Assembly (NCBI GenBank): GCA_016234555.1
Contig: JACRBJ010000032.1
Location: 310,001-374,000, forward strand
DNA: 64,000 nucleotides
DNA from: Chloroflexota bacterium
GTDB lineage: Bacteria > Chloroflexota > Anaerolineae > Anaerolineales > Villigracilaceae
Reading direction: 5' to 3'
In this document: positions 55,480 to 64,000 of the stretch, piece by piece
Layout: each line of letters starts with the position of its first letter
How positions within the stretch are numbered: the stretch's first letter is position 1
The notes under the pieces: generated by a model
What the model was told of the DNA's origin: nothing
Seen by the model: the letters and a program-made list of their open reading frames with translations, nothing else
The model's database searches: none
Program-made: the position numbers and the translations under genes

Positions 55480-56142
55480 CTATTTCAATACGTCCAGCAG
55501 TTTGGTCGTATCCTGCAGGATTAAATCCGCCCCCATTTTTTTCAACTCAGGCTCCTCGCCGAAGCCGCACAGCACTCCCGCCGTCTGTGCGCCGGCGGAT
55601 TTGCCGGCGCGAATGTCCACGGTGGTGTCGCCGATCATCAGGCAGGCTTCGGGGGCAACGTTCATCTTTTGCGCGGCAAGCAGGATCGGGTCGGGATAGG
55701 GCTTGGTGTGCTTCGCCGACAGCCCGGTCACAACCGCATCGAAATATTTGGCGAGGTCGAACTGTTCGAGAAAAGCCATCGTCCCGTTTTCATCCCGCGC
55801 GCTGACAACCGCCATCGGGTAGCGCCCGCTCAATTGCGCGAGCATCCCATCCACGCCGGGGATGAGCAGGAATTTCTTCGACGAGTATCGATGGCGGCGC
55901 GACAACCAGTTAACGACCGCGACCATCTCGTCATCAATTCCGAGGGTGTCTGCAAGACCAAGCAGCGCGTTGCCGGGCGCTTCGATCCACATGATTAAAC
56001 GTCGCGCGGCGCGGGCAGAGTCTTTAAAAAGAAAACGCGGGAAAAACGGAAGAACATTCCTTACATATAGTTCGTCGGTATCGCTGAGCGTTCCGTCGAC
56101 ATCGAAACACAGGGCTTTTATGCGCGATAAATCAAGGGACAT
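55480..56142 (-). CDS. HAD-family phosphatase (phosphoglycolate phosphatase-like)
   Basis: 220 residues. Motif I is CFDVDGTLSDTDELY (nucleophile Asp), motif II is VVSARDENG, and motifs III/IV are KPYPDPILLAAQKM and MIGDTTVDIRAGKSAGAQ. A helical cap lies between motifs I and II. It probably dephosphorylates a small metabolite such as phosphoglycolate or pyrophosphate. TACAAT lies six bases before the ATG, again with no ribosome site. Divergent from the histidine kinase gene. Confidence 0.85.
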   Translation of the reverse strand: MSLDLSRIKALCFDVDGTLSDTDELYVRNVLPFFPRFLFKDSARAARRLIMWIEAPGNALLGLADTLGIDDEMVAVVNWLSRRHRYSSKKFLLIPGVDGMLAQLSGRYPMAVVSARDENGTMAFLEQFDLAKYFDAVVTGLSAKHTKPYPDPILLAAQKMNVAPEACLMIGDTTVDIRAGKSAGAQTAGVLCGFGEEPELKKMGADLILQDTTKLLDVLK

Positions 56143-56148
56143 GGCGCA

Positions 56149-56154
56149 ATTGTA
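56149..56154 (-). promoter_or_regulatory. -10 box of the HAD phosphatase gene
   Basis: TACAAT on the minus strand ends six bases before the ATG at 56142; leaderless start likely. Confidence 0.5.
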
Positions 56155-56217
56155 CCAAAGGGACTATACTTCGATTTCGGTATATAAAAATGCTACGAAA
56201 TGTGATTTAATACGTCC

Positions 56218-58347
56218 ATGGCTGAAGACCGCTCAAAATCCCTGCTCGAGTTGCTGATCAATGTCAGTCGTGAAGTAGCCACCGCGCTCGACCTGCGCAC
56301 GGTGCTGCAACGCCTGCTCTTTGCCGCGATGCAATATGTCGGCGGCGAGCGCAGCAGCATCGTCGTGCTGGACGATTCCGGCAAACCCGTGGATGCGACC
56401 ATCGTTTACGGGAAGCGGTTCCACGAACATACCACCCAGCAGCTGCGCGAGACTGTGGAGCGCGGACTGGCGGGATGGGTGGTGCAATATCGCAAACCCG
56501 CGCTCGTGCCGGATACCAGCAAGGATAAACGCTGGCTGCGCCGCGAGGACGATGCCATCAGCAAGAGCGGCGCAAAATCCGCGATCTGTGTGCCGCTGAT
56601 GGCGCGTGACCGGTTGGTGGGGGTGTTGACTCTTGTGCATCCCGTGCCAAACACCTTCAACGAACAACACCTGGAGTTGATGCGAGCCATTGCCGACCAG
56701 GCAAGCGTGGCTGTCTTGAATGCGCGTTTGTATGCCGAGAGTCAGCGCACGGCGCGCGTGATGACCGCCCTGGCGGAAGGCGCGGCGGCGATCAATACCT
56801 CGCTGGAGATGCCGGACGTCCTGCGGCGTGTGCTGAATCAGACCATGCAGGCTTTGCAGGTCGAGACCGTGGCGCTGGCTTTGATCGATAACATCAGCGG
56901 CGACCTCGTCTTCCAGGCCGCGGCTGGAAACAACACCGGCAACATCCCCGGCAGGCGTATTTCCAGCGGGCGGGGACTGGCGGGGCAGGTGGTGAAGACC
57001 GGCCGGGGGCTGGTCATCCCAGCTGTTAGGCAGGAACCAAACTACAGCGAGGCAGACAACCTCGGGGAAATCGACATGCGCTCTGTCGTCATCGCCCCGA
57101 TCCTGTTCCAGGGAAAAGTCATCGGCGTATTGATGGCGATCAATCCCGTTTCCGGTTCCTTCGACACGGACGCGCTGCTGGTGATGACTGGGCTTGGCAA
57201 TCTTGCAGGGACCACAATCCAGAACGCCCGTTTTTTGAACCGCCTGCAAAAGGCGCACCTGCGGTATCGCGAACTGTTCGAGGACAGCGTCGACCCAATT
57301 GTGATCACCGACTGGGACGGCAAAATACTGGAGGCAAACCGCCAGGCTGTCGAATTGAGCGGATACAGCAACGACGCGCTGCACAAAATGGAAATCGGGC
57401 AGATGCACGAGATCAAGATACTTAAAACAGGCTTGAACTTCGAAACGCTCAAGCACTCGGGCGAGTGCAGTTACGAGTCTGTTTTGTTTCAGCAAAACGA
57501 AGGGACCAGACCCATCGAAGTCCACGCGCATCGCGTCGAATTCGAGGAGACTGATTCGGTTCAATGGATCCTGCGCGACATCACCGAGCGCAAGGAACTC
57601 GACGCCCTGCGCGACGACATGATCGCCATGATCTATCACGACCTGCGCTCGCCACTTGGCAATATCGTTTCGAGCCTCGAACTGATGGACGGCATGCTCC
57701 CCGCGGATGAGACCCTGCGCAGCATGCTCAACATTGCCCGCAATTCCACCGGACGCATCCAACGCCTGGTTAATTCCCTGCTCGATATCAACCGCCTCGA
57801 GTCGGGTCAGCAGATCGTGGACCAGAATGCCATAGACCCGCTGGTGTTGATTCGCGAAGCGCTCCGGGACGTGGAGCCTGCCGCAGCGGGACGCCATCAG
57901 ATCCTCGAAAACAAGGCGACGGGCGTGCTGCCGCTCATCTGGGTGGACGTGGATATGACTCACCGTGTCTTCATCAACCTGCTCGAAAACGCCATCAAAT
58001 ACACCCCTTCGGGCGGAGTGATCGAAATCGGGGCGCAAACTTTAAGCGGAACCTCCGTCAAGTTTTGGGTGCGGGATAACGGTCCCGGCATTTCCGCCTC
58101 GGACCGCGAGCGCATCTTCGACAAGTTCACCCGTCTGCGCGGCAGGGGAAGCCCCAGCGGACTCGGCGTGGGGCTGGCTTTTTGCAAACTGGCGGTGCAG
58201 GGGCACGGCGGAAAGATCTGGGTCGAGAGCGAAACGGAAAAGGGAACCACCTTCTGGTTGACCCTGCCCGTTGCGCAAAAGAAGGTGGTAACCGGTCAGC
58301 TCAAACGTCAGACAGGCAGGCTGGTCATGAAGGAAGAGAGAAGGTAA
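56218..58347 (+). CDS. GAF-GAF-PAS sensor histidine kinase
   Basis: 709 residues, soluble. GAF 1 covers about 10-170, GAF 2 about 185-345 (GRRISSGRGLAGQVVKTGRGLVI), and a PAS about 355-460. HisKA has H474 in MIYHDLRSPLGNIV. The ATPase domain shows the N-box NLLENAIKYTPSGG, DNGPGIS and GLGVGLAFCKLAVQGHGG. No receiver or response-regulator gene is adjacent. TTTAAT six bases before the ATG suggests a leaderless message. Confidence 0.9.
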   Translation: MAEDRSKSLLELLINVSREVATALDLRTVLQRLLFAAMQYVGGERSSIVVLDDSGKPVDATIVYGKRFHEHTTQQLRETVERGLAGWVVQYRKPALVPDTSKDKRWLRREDDAISKSGAKSAICVPLMARDRLVGVLTLVHPVPNTFNEQHLELMRAIADQASVAVLNARLYAESQRTARVMTALAEGAAAINTSLEMPDVLRRVLNQTMQALQVETVALALIDNISGDLVFQAAAGNNTGNIPGRRISSGRGLAGQVVKTGRGLVIPAVRQEPNYSEADNLGEIDMRSVVIAPILFQGKVIGVLMAINPVSGSFDTDALLVMTGLGNLAGTTIQNARFLNRLQKAHLRYRELFEDSVDPIVITDWDGKILEANRQAVELSGYSNDALHKMEIGQMHEIKILKTGLNFETLKHSGECSYESVLFQQNEGTRPIEVHAHRVEFEETDSVQWILRDITERKELDALRDDMIAMIYHDLRSPLGNIVSSLELMDGMLPADETLRSMLNIARNSTGRIQRLVNSLLDINRLESGQQIVDQNAIDPLVLIREALRDVEPAAAGRHQILENKATGVLPLIWVDVDMTHRVFINLLENAIKYTPSGGVIEIGAQTLSGTSVKFWVRDNGPGISASDRERIFDKFTRLRGRGSPSGLGVGLAFCKLAVQGHGGKIWVESETEKGTTFWLTLPVAQKKVVTGQLKRQTGRLVMKEERR

Positions 58348-58358
58348 TCAGGAGTTGT

Positions 58359-59219
58359 ATGCAGGAAATAACCGGTAACATCTACATCGAAGACCAATTT
58401 CACGGCGTCACGCTGGGGGTGATTGTCACCCCACGCGGGCTGATTCAGATCGACGCGCCGCCCTCTCCCGAAGACGCCCGTTCGTGGCGCGCCTCGTTGA
58501 TGAACCTCGGCGGCGGCATGGAGCGCGCGCTGGTCAACCTGGACGCCCACCCGGACAGGACCCTGGGCGCGCGCGCGATGGATTGCATTGTGATCGCCCA
58601 CGAAAAAACAGCCGACACCTTCCGCACACGCCCCAACACCTTCAAGGCTCAAGGGGAAGAGACAGGCGCGGATTGGGAATCCATCCCCGGTCTGGGCAGC
58701 GTGCGCTGGGTTCCGCCCGAAATTTCATTTGTCGACCAGTTGACCCTGCACTGGGGAACCACGCCGGTAGTATTGGAGCATCACGCGGGACCTTCCAGCG
58801 GCTCCATCTGGGCGCACCTGCCCGAGGAAAAAATCGTCTTCGTCGGCGATGCGGTCCTGAAAAACCAGCCTCCCTTCTTTTCGGGCGCCAACCTCGACGA
58901 CTGGCTTTCGTCGCTCAACCTTTTGCTCAGTCCCGCCTTCAAGGGCTACACCGTCATCAGCAGCCGCGGTGGGGTGGTAACGACAGGCATCATCAAGACC
59001 CAGTTGGATTTCATCAAGCACGTCCACGACAAACTGGACAAGATCACATCCAAGAAGCCAAATCCCGCCGCGACCGAAAAGCTGGTCACGTCGCTTTTGA
59101 CCTGGTTCAAAGCCCCGTCGGCGCGGCAAAAGCAATTCGCCCAGCGCCTGCGTTACGGCTTGCTCCATTACCACTCACGCCCAAGCCACACTTCGGGACA
59201 GATCAACGATAACCAGTAA
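58359..59219 (+). CDS. Metallo-beta-lactamase-fold protein with degenerate metal site
   Basis: 286 residues. The MBL fold is indicated by NLDAHPDRTLGARAMDCIVIAHEKT and VLEHHAGPSSGSIWAHLPEEKIVFVGDAVL. The usual HxHxDH is reduced to DAHPDR, so the first His and the last His are missing and metal binding may be partial. AGGAG precedes the ATG. It follows the histidine kinase by 11 bases, so they are probably in one operon. Confidence 0.72.
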   Translation: MQEITGNIYIEDQFHGVTLGVIVTPRGLIQIDAPPSPEDARSWRASLMNLGGGMERALVNLDAHPDRTLGARAMDCIVIAHEKTADTFRTRPNTFKAQGEETGADWESIPGLGSVRWVPPEISFVDQLTLHWGTTPVVLEHHAGPSSGSIWAHLPEEKIVFVGDAVLKNQPPFFSGANLDDWLSSLNLLLSPAFKGYTVISSRGGVVTTGIIKTQLDFIKHVHDKLDKITSKKPNPAATEKLVTSLLTWFKAPSARQKQFAQRLRYGLLHYHSRPSHTSGQINDNQ

Positions 59220-59249
59220 GTAACCGCCCCGGCTCTTCGACCCTCTTGC

Positions 59250-59924
59250 ATGAAGAATTTGCGAACACGCGCCCTTGCCATCCACGAGAAATTAATCGAA
59301 GCCTTTGGCGAACCGGTTTGGCGCACGCCCCTGCCCGCCATCGACGAGCTTGTCTCCACCATCCTTTCGCAAAACACAAACGACGTCAACCGCGACCGGG
59401 GATTCAACGCCCTGCGCGCAAAGTTCCCAAGCTGGGAGGAAGTCCGCGACGCCGACCCCGAACAGGTGATCGAAGCCATCCGACCTGCCGGACTCGCGAA
59501 CCAGAAAGGTCCGCGCATCCAGCAGGTTTTGCGTTCCATCACCGAAGAACGCGGCTCGCTCAACCTGGACTTTCTGGCTGGGTTGCCGGTCGAGGAAGCC
59601 CGCGCCTGGCTGACGAAGTTCAACGGTGTGGGTCCCAAGACCGCCGCCATTGTTTTATGTTTTTCGCTGAACATGCCAGCTTTCCCGGTGGACACACACA
59701 TCTACCGCGTCAGCGGGCGCATCGGCTTGCGTCCCGAAAAGATGACCGTGGAACAGGCGCACCCGCATCTGGAATTCCTCTTCCCACCTGAAACGTATTA
59801 CGCCGCCCACTTGAATTTAATCCGCCTAGGGCGTGAGATTTGCGGCGCACGCAAGGCGAATTGTCCGCAGTGCCCGATCCGCAAGTTGTGCGATTACGGG
59901 ATGAAGGTGGGGGGAAGCAGGTAA
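59250..59924 (+). CDS. nth: Endonuclease III-type DNA glycosylase/AP lyase
   Basis: 224 residues. The HhH motif LTKFNGVGPKTA has catalytic Lys130, and Asp148 is in FPVDTHIYRV. A [4Fe-4S] cluster site is complete: C198-x6-C205-x2-C208-x5-C214. It removes oxidised pyrimidines and cuts at abasic sites. It follows the MBL-fold gene by 30 bases. Confidence 0.92.
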   Translation: MKNLRTRALAIHEKLIEAFGEPVWRTPLPAIDELVSTILSQNTNDVNRDRGFNALRAKFPSWEEVRDADPEQVIEAIRPAGLANQKGPRIQQVLRSITEERGSLNLDFLAGLPVEEARAWLTKFNGVGPKTAAIVLCFSLNMPAFPVDTHIYRVSGRIGLRPEKMTVEQAHPHLEFLFPPETYYAAHLNLIRLGREICGARKANCPQCPIRKLCDYGMKVGGSR

Positions 59925-59977
59925 ACACGTAGTTGGCACGAGTATTAAGTATGGTTTTCTTGAAGACAAATCGGTAA

Positions 59978-61858
59978 ATGAAAAACTTTCTATTAATTTC
60001 CCTTTCTCTTTTATTAAATGGCCTGCTAATTGTCGGATGCAGTATCCAAACACAATCCACAACCATGCTTGCGAGCACTCTTGAAGCAACCAAAACTCTT
60101 ACGACTACTGCCACGATACAGCCAACTTCAACCTTCCTGCCTACTTTCACTCCTGCACAACCGCTTATTTATACCCCTTTCCCCACACAAACCTTAACAC
60201 CTGTACCAAAAGATATTTTCGATAATTTTCAAGGATTATCAGGTAATTGCAGAACCGCAAACAGCTTAGACTCGTTGATGGTAGCACGATACGATCTAAA
60301 TGGTGGGGTTCACTTCACTTCAATGGCGAATGTTCATATCTTTTTTGATAAAGACGAATATTTTCCAGGAGACTCCATAAAGTTATCGCTAAGTGCGGAT
60401 GACACTCAAAATTACCCAAAATTCATGAATGAAATTGTGGTGAAGGTAATTGTTGAAGATCCTATATCAACAAAACGAAATTCCTTTTATCTTTATGATG
60501 ACGGAACTCATGGAGACGAAAAGGTTGACGACGGAATATATGTAAACGCCTTTGATAAAACTTTTAATACCGGCATTTATAAGTTTTACTTCAAGTTATC
60601 TGGACGCAGCAAAGGCGCAAACGAAAAGATTTCCAAAGAATGTTTTCTTGCAAAAACGGTTGACCCTATCTCTACGCCAACATCTGCTTTTCCACAGGGA
60701 AATGAAAGTATATCTTGTGCAAAAATAGAAGCATCCGATCCAATAGTAGTTCGTCCAGAAGGTGTTGGTGGAAACGACAGCACTGAGTATGGTTGGGAGG
60801 CATTTTATCCAAAAGCAGTGTCATTGGGTGAAAGAATCATAGCTACTTGGCAAGTGGGCTTTGAAGGGCAAAGACCAAAGCCAAACGTTTATATGCGTAT
60901 CCTTGATAACAATCTGGCTCCTGCAGGGGAAGTTAGACTACTTTTTGATCGAAATATTGTGGGACAAACGACTCTTATTCGTCAAGAAAATAATGCTGTA
61001 TTCTCTTATTGTGGAAGATTTAATACCGAAGACAGGGCAACATCTGCGTTTCTTGATTCTAAAGGAAATGTTATCTCTGAAATAGTTCGCTCTCCAAGCA
61101 ATATTGGTTGTGGTAGTGGTCCCTTGTCAGTTTGGACTGGTTCTCGTTTGTTGTTTTATTTTTATTCTAATCTTATACCGTTTGACACATTTCCCCAGTT
61201 TGACGCATTTCTCGATGTAGCCGATAAAGGTGGAAATAGCATATCTTGGAGAGAGATATCTGGTTATGGGCTTCCTGCTGTTGGGCATGGGAGCGTATTA
61301 ACAAGTTCGACAAGTGACCAGGGAAGTTGGTTGGTGATACATCGTCTTGACCTAGATGGGAATGACTTGGGAGAATTAACAACACTTGAAGCATTAACTT
61401 ACGAAGTTGATGGGAAAATTGTTGTTGGACATTTTAGAAATACGTATATCGTTTCTACTGATAATGGCTGGATGGTAATCGCCTCATTGTACGCTCCAGG
61501 TGTTTATGTTGCCCACCTAGGATTGGATGGATCACTAATTTCAAATCCTGTAATCGTGGAAAAGAATTTATATTTTGTAAATGGGCTTGAGGATGTAATG
61601 GTGTACAAGGGAGGCGCTGTAATTCTAGGGAGTTCCTCACCTTTTGGTTACTCAACTGAAATTGGACGTGTAACCCTTTTTATTTCAGGTGATGGAATTG
61701 CTCATCAATGGCATCTACCAACAGATGAGGCGCTAGCTTCCGGTTCTTTTTTTGAGCATCAAGGTCGTCTATTCTCGATCTATCTAGGCAAGTCTACAAA
61801 CGACAATAAGCCAACAACAAATCAAATTCTTATTCGCGAGTTAAAATGCGTGCATTGA
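59978..61858 (+). CDS. Large predicted lipoprotein, unknown function
   Basis: 626 residues with a signal peptide ending in a lipobox (LLIVGC, Cys21), then a Thr/Pro-rich linker. Residues about 105-225 resemble a 'choice-of-anchor X'-type segment (LYDDGTHGDEKVDDGIYVNAFD), and the rest is beta-rich with repeated GxxLxS-type strands, perhaps a propeller. Clearly more AT-rich than nth upstream. Exposed on the cell surface. No catalytic residues recognised. Confidence 0.65.
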   Translation: MKNFLLISLSLLLNGLLIVGCSIQTQSTTMLASTLEATKTLTTTATIQPTSTFLPTFTPAQPLIYTPFPTQTLTPVPKDIFDNFQGLSGNCRTANSLDSLMVARYDLNGGVHFTSMANVHIFFDKDEYFPGDSIKLSLSADDTQNYPKFMNEIVVKVIVEDPISTKRNSFYLYDDGTHGDEKVDDGIYVNAFDKTFNTGIYKFYFKLSGRSKGANEKISKECFLAKTVDPISTPTSAFPQGNESISCAKIEASDPIVVRPEGVGGNDSTEYGWEAFYPKAVSLGERIIATWQVGFEGQRPKPNVYMRILDNNLAPAGEVRLLFDRNIVGQTTLIRQENNAVFSYCGRFNTEDRATSAFLDSKGNVISEIVRSPSNIGCGSGPLSVWTGSRLLFYFYSNLIPFDTFPQFDAFLDVADKGGNSISWREISGYGLPAVGHGSVLTSSTSDQGSWLVIHRLDLDGNDLGELTTLEALTYEVDGKIVVGHFRNTYIVSTDNGWMVIASLYAPGVYVAHLGLDGSLISNPVIVEKNLYFVNGLEDVMVYKGGAVILGSSSPFGYSTEIGRVTLFISGDGIAHQWHLPTDEALASGSFFEHQGRLFSIYLGKSTNDNKPTTNQILIRELKCVH

Positions 61859-62031
61859 ATCTTTTATTTTCAATAATTTTTCGACCTTGAAAGTTCGGGC
61901 TAACACAGCGCACACTGGATGGCGGGGCTTCATCGCCATTTTCAAGCATTTGTCCAGCTTCGGGCTTTTCCTGCTTCCAAACAGAATCCACGCCCGCCCT
62001 CCGCCAATAACGCAAATTGATAGGTCCCAAA

Positions 62032-62517
62032 GTGGAAATCCCTCCCGCCAGCGCCGCGCTGAAAGAACTTGACATCCCGCACCGAATCTTCCGCCACGAA
62101 AACCCCGTCGACTCGTTCGAGCAGGCGGCAAGGGAACGCGGTCAGCGGGTTTCGCAGGTCGTCCGCAGTATTTTGTTCCGCCTTTCCGAAAAAGAATTTG
62201 TAATGGTTTTAATCGCCGGTTCTGCCCAGGTTTCGTGGAAAATATTACGTAAACACCTCGGCAGTTCGCGCATGACGATGGCAACGGAAGACGAAGTGTT
62301 TGCGGCGACAGGGTATCGGGTTGGGGCGGTGAGTCCCTTTGGGGCGCGGAATCCGCTCAGGGTTCTGGTGGACGAAAGCGTCCTGCGGGAGGATGAAATC
62401 TCCATCGGGTCTGGAATCCGAAACACGGCGATCATCCTCAAAAGCGCAGATTTACGCCGCGCCTTGAAAGACGCGGAAGTTGTGTCTTTGACCGAAGACG
62501 AACGGAGAATCCCATGA
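62032..62517 (+). CDS. YbaK/ProX-type aminoacyl-tRNA deacylase
   Basis: 161 residues. [35 protein letters not shown] has the conserved Lys of the editing pocket region; [35 protein letters not shown] is the family signature. It hydrolyses mischarged tRNA such as Cys- or Ala-tRNA(Pro). GTG 62032 is chosen, with a weak AGGT site; TTG at 62017 is possible. The stop overlaps the next gene's ATG by four bases. Confidence 0.85.
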   Translation: MEIPPASAALKELDIPHRIFRHENPVDSFEQAARERGQRVSQVVRSILFRLSEKEFVMVLIAGSAQVSWKILRKHLGSSRMTMATEDEVFAATGYRVGAVSPFGARNPLRVLVDESVLREDEISIGSGIRNTAIILKSADLRRALKDAEVVSLTEDERRIP

Positions 62518-63359
62518 CCAGTTTCAAACAACGTACTCTGGATTTTTTGGAAATCGAATGGGCGACCTACATCGAACGGTTCAACCGCCTGCCGCCCGCC
62601 GAAGGACTCAAACGGGTCAACGGGCAGGGCTATGAACGATTCCGCGACATGCTTGCCCACATCGTGGCGTGGTGGGAGGAGGGGATGGACATCATCCTTG
62701 CCATCGCCGAGGAGCGCGAGTTCGAACGCAAAAAATACGACTTCGACATCTTCAACGCGGAAGCGGTTGCGACGTATAAAAACCGCGACGAGAAGGAATT
62801 CCTAGCCCACTTCGAGCAGGTTCGCCAAAAGTCAATCGCGGATCTGAAATCGATGAACGAGGCGGCATGGGAGAACAGGCGTGTGCGCGGCTGGGTCAAC
62901 GGTATTTTCATCGACCACGCGCGCGAACACCTGGTCGCCCTCGACCGGTTCCTTTTGCTGGACATGCTCCAAAACGAGTGGGCGACCTACCTGGACGACT
63001 TCAACCGTCTTGACGATGCGGAGAAAAACGAGTTCATCGGCAAACAGGGCTTTGGCAGCTTCCACAACCTGCTGGCGCACTTCATCGGCGGGTGGGAGGA
63101 GGGGATGCGCATCGTCGATGGGTTTCTCAACCAGCCAGGCTTTACCTGGCAGGAACCTGAAACGGATGCCTTCAACTTGGAGTTGACAAAGAAGTATTCG
63201 ACCTGGTCCCATGCCGACCTGTTGAAACATTACGAAGCGACACGCGCAGCGATGATCGAACTTGTCACAACGATGCCCGACGACGCCCTGCGAAACCCGG
63301 ATATCGAAAACTGGCTTACGTCAGACGTGATACATCATTATCACGACCATGTAATTTGA
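62514..63359 (+). CDS. Tandem DinB/ClbS-like protein
   Basis: 281 residues made of two similar halves: 1-135 and about 148-281 each start with EWATY(I/L)(E/D)FNRL and carry a DMLAH(I)VAWWEEGM- or [18 protein letters not shown] helix, then a conserved HxxxH region (DHAREH, HHYHDH). This is the DinB/ClbS/DUF664-like four-helix fold duplicated in one chain. Metal binding by the His residues is plausible. Substrate unknown; it is translationally coupled to the deacylase gene. Confidence 0.7.
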   Translation: MTSFKQRTLDFLEIEWATYIERFNRLPPAEGLKRVNGQGYERFRDMLAHIVAWWEEGMDIILAIAEEREFERKKYDFDIFNAEAVATYKNRDEKEFLAHFEQVRQKSIADLKSMNEAAWENRRVRGWVNGIFIDHAREHLVALDRFLLLDMLQNEWATYLDDFNRLDDAEKNEFIGKQGFGSFHNLLAHFIGGWEEGMRIVDGFLNQPGFTWQEPETDAFNLELTKKYSTWSHADLLKHYEATRAAMIELVTTMPDDALRNPDIENWLTSDVIHHYHDHVI

Positions 63360-63367
63360 GGATGCTT

Positions 63368-63847
63368 ATGGAACACATTGCTTATCTCGCGCTCGGAAGT
63401 AACATGGGCAACCGCCTTACCAATCTCAAGGCGGCAGCCGCCAACCTGACACCGCAAATGGCGGTGAAGAACAGATCGTCGATCTACGAAACCCCGCCCT
63501 GGGGTTTTACGGAGCAGGCGGAATTTTTGAACCAGGTTCTCATGGTGTACACCTATCTAAAGCCGCAGGCTCTGCTCGATCACCTGAAGCGCCTCGAAAC
63601 GGCTTTGGGACGCGTCCCCAGTTTCCCGAACGGACCGCGGCTGATCGACATCGACATCCTGTTCTACGACGACCTGGTGCTGGACACGCCGTCGCTTGTC
63701 ATTCCACACCCGCGATTGCACGAACGTCCCTTTGTGCTGGTTCCTCTCGCCGAGATTGCGCCCGACCACGTCCACCCTGTGCTGGGCAAACCCGTCCACG
63801 CGCTGCTGGATGAAGTGGATCGCAGCGACATCAAACTGTTCAAGTAA
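63368..63847 (+). CDS. folK: 2-amino-4-hydroxy-6-hydroxymethyldihydropteridine pyrophosphokinase
   Basis: 159 residues. ALGSNMGNR at the start, YETPPWGFTEQAEFLNQV and the FolK signature GPRLIDIDILFYDD are complete, with IPHPRLHERPFVLVPLAEIAPD after it. It pyrophosphorylates hydroxymethyldihydropterin in folate synthesis. ATG 63368 is chosen with GAGG seven bases before it; an ATG at 63362 is possible. Confidence 0.92.
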   Translation: MEHIAYLALGSNMGNRLTNLKAAAANLTPQMAVKNRSSIYETPPWGFTEQAEFLNQVLMVYTYLKPQALLDHLKRLETALGRVPSFPNGPRLIDIDILFYDDLVLDTPSLVIPHPRLHERPFVLVPLAEIAPDHVHPVLGKPVHALLDEVDRSDIKLFK

Positions 63848-63890
63848 AAACAACTTGCAAATCCATTCCCTCTCGGTTATCCTTGCGGGT

Positions 63891-63984
63891 GGGAGTGGTT
63901 AGGTCCCGGTGGGCTTCCTGGTCTTCAACACCAGTGGCGGGTCGCGTTGCGAGCCGCGGTGGGTTCGTCTCCCATCCACTCCCG
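63891..63984 (+). tRNA. selC: tRNA-Sec (anticodon UCA)
   Basis: The fold is that of bacterial selenocysteine tRNA. The acceptor stem has eight pairs (GGGAGTGG 63891-63898 with CCACTCCC 63976-63983). A six-pair D-stem (AGGTCC/GGGCTT) closes a CGGT loop. The anticodon stem CTGGT/ACCAG holds the loop CTTCAAC with TCA at 63925-63927. A long variable arm (GGCGGGTCGC region to GAGCCGC) and a five-pair T-arm around TTCGTCT follow. CCA is not encoded. Confidence 0.9.
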
Positions 63985-64000
63985 CCTATTCTCCAGACGG

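Noticed and set aside
56233..58038. Long minus-strand frame of about 600 codons opposite the histidine kinase
   Set aside because: It mirrors a clear GAF-GAF-PAS kinase in GC-rich codons and has no recognisable domain or ribosome site.
61859..62031. Possible gene in the gap before the tRNA deacylase
   Set aside because: Only short frames without ribosome sites; nothing recognisable in about 170 bases.

Overview
The window looks like a chromosomal segment from a Chloroflexota bacterium, most likely of the class Anaerolineae. This is inferred from several features together. Protein architectures are of the kind seen there: Ser/Thr/Pro-rich lipoproteins, a CarD-like regulator, a membrane-anchored S8 protease and paired NAD(P)H-binding/DUF2867-type proteins. 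Interspersed palindromic repeats are very dense. Many -10 boxes sit 6-10 bases before the ATG, which suggests leaderless transcripts. Codon use is GC-rich in most genes, broken by AT-rich islands (5754-7370, 9698-11220, 42425-43036, 59978-61858) that encode lipoproteins and membrane proteins of unknown function.

Layout. 1-5394: partial gene, NUDIX, LysE exporter, FMN-binding protein, membrane-linked S8 protease with a YczE-type membrane protein, acetyltransferase. 5395-14896: TIR remnant, lipoproteins, an ABC-F ATPase, an HU-like protein, an alpha-alpha toroid protein with a duplicated 5' fragment, and a GT39-like membrane enzyme. 14931-26512: a complete cobalamin uptake, remodelling and nucleotide-loop assembly operon (btuF, btuC, btuD, cobO, cobB, cobT, cobS, cbiZ, cobD, cobC, cobQ, cobU, read right to left) behind a cobalamin riboswitch. 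26552-34208: two paralogous NAD(P)H-binding proteins, a REP-associated tyrosine transposase, decayed LRR gene starts, a MITE-like element, inositol monophosphatase, arginase, a GxxExxY protein between inverted repeats, and imidazolonepropionase. 34466-42305: Flp pilin, a DUF1998-type helicase with an embedded HNH domain, a flippase-like membrane protein, a zinc peptidase, a CtpA-like protease and a DUF362 ferredoxin-like protein. 43173-51404: ECF sigma/anti-sigma pair, an ABC-2 type transporter, and a heterodimeric ABC exporter with its MarR regulator. 51576-63847: a DUF1349 protein, a zinc-ribbon/TPR/SecD-like protein, an APH-type kinase between direct repeats, CarD, HAD phosphatase, GAF-GAF-PAS histidine kinase, MBL-fold protein, endonuclease III, lipoprotein, aminoacyl-tRNA deacylase, a tandem DinB-like protein and FolK. 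63891-63984: a selenocysteine tRNA (anticodon UCA).

How the parts work together. The B12 operon imports corrinoids (BtuFCD), removes the lower loop (CbiZ), adenosylates and amidates the ring (CobO, CobB, CobQ), and rebuilds the nucleotide loop (CobD, CobU, CobT, CobC, CobS). It is under riboswitch control.

The most unusual property of the window is how far small palindromic repeats have entered functional sequence. They fill nearly every gap of the B12 operon. They are read in frame inside cobQ, cobD, the helicase, an ABC exporter and the REP transposase itself, and they supply the stop codons of cobS and of the transposase. The transposase (29434-30021) is a plausible mobiliser of the GTAGGGGCG family. 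The clear selC-type tRNA implies that this organism makes selenoproteins, although no other Sec machinery lies in the window.
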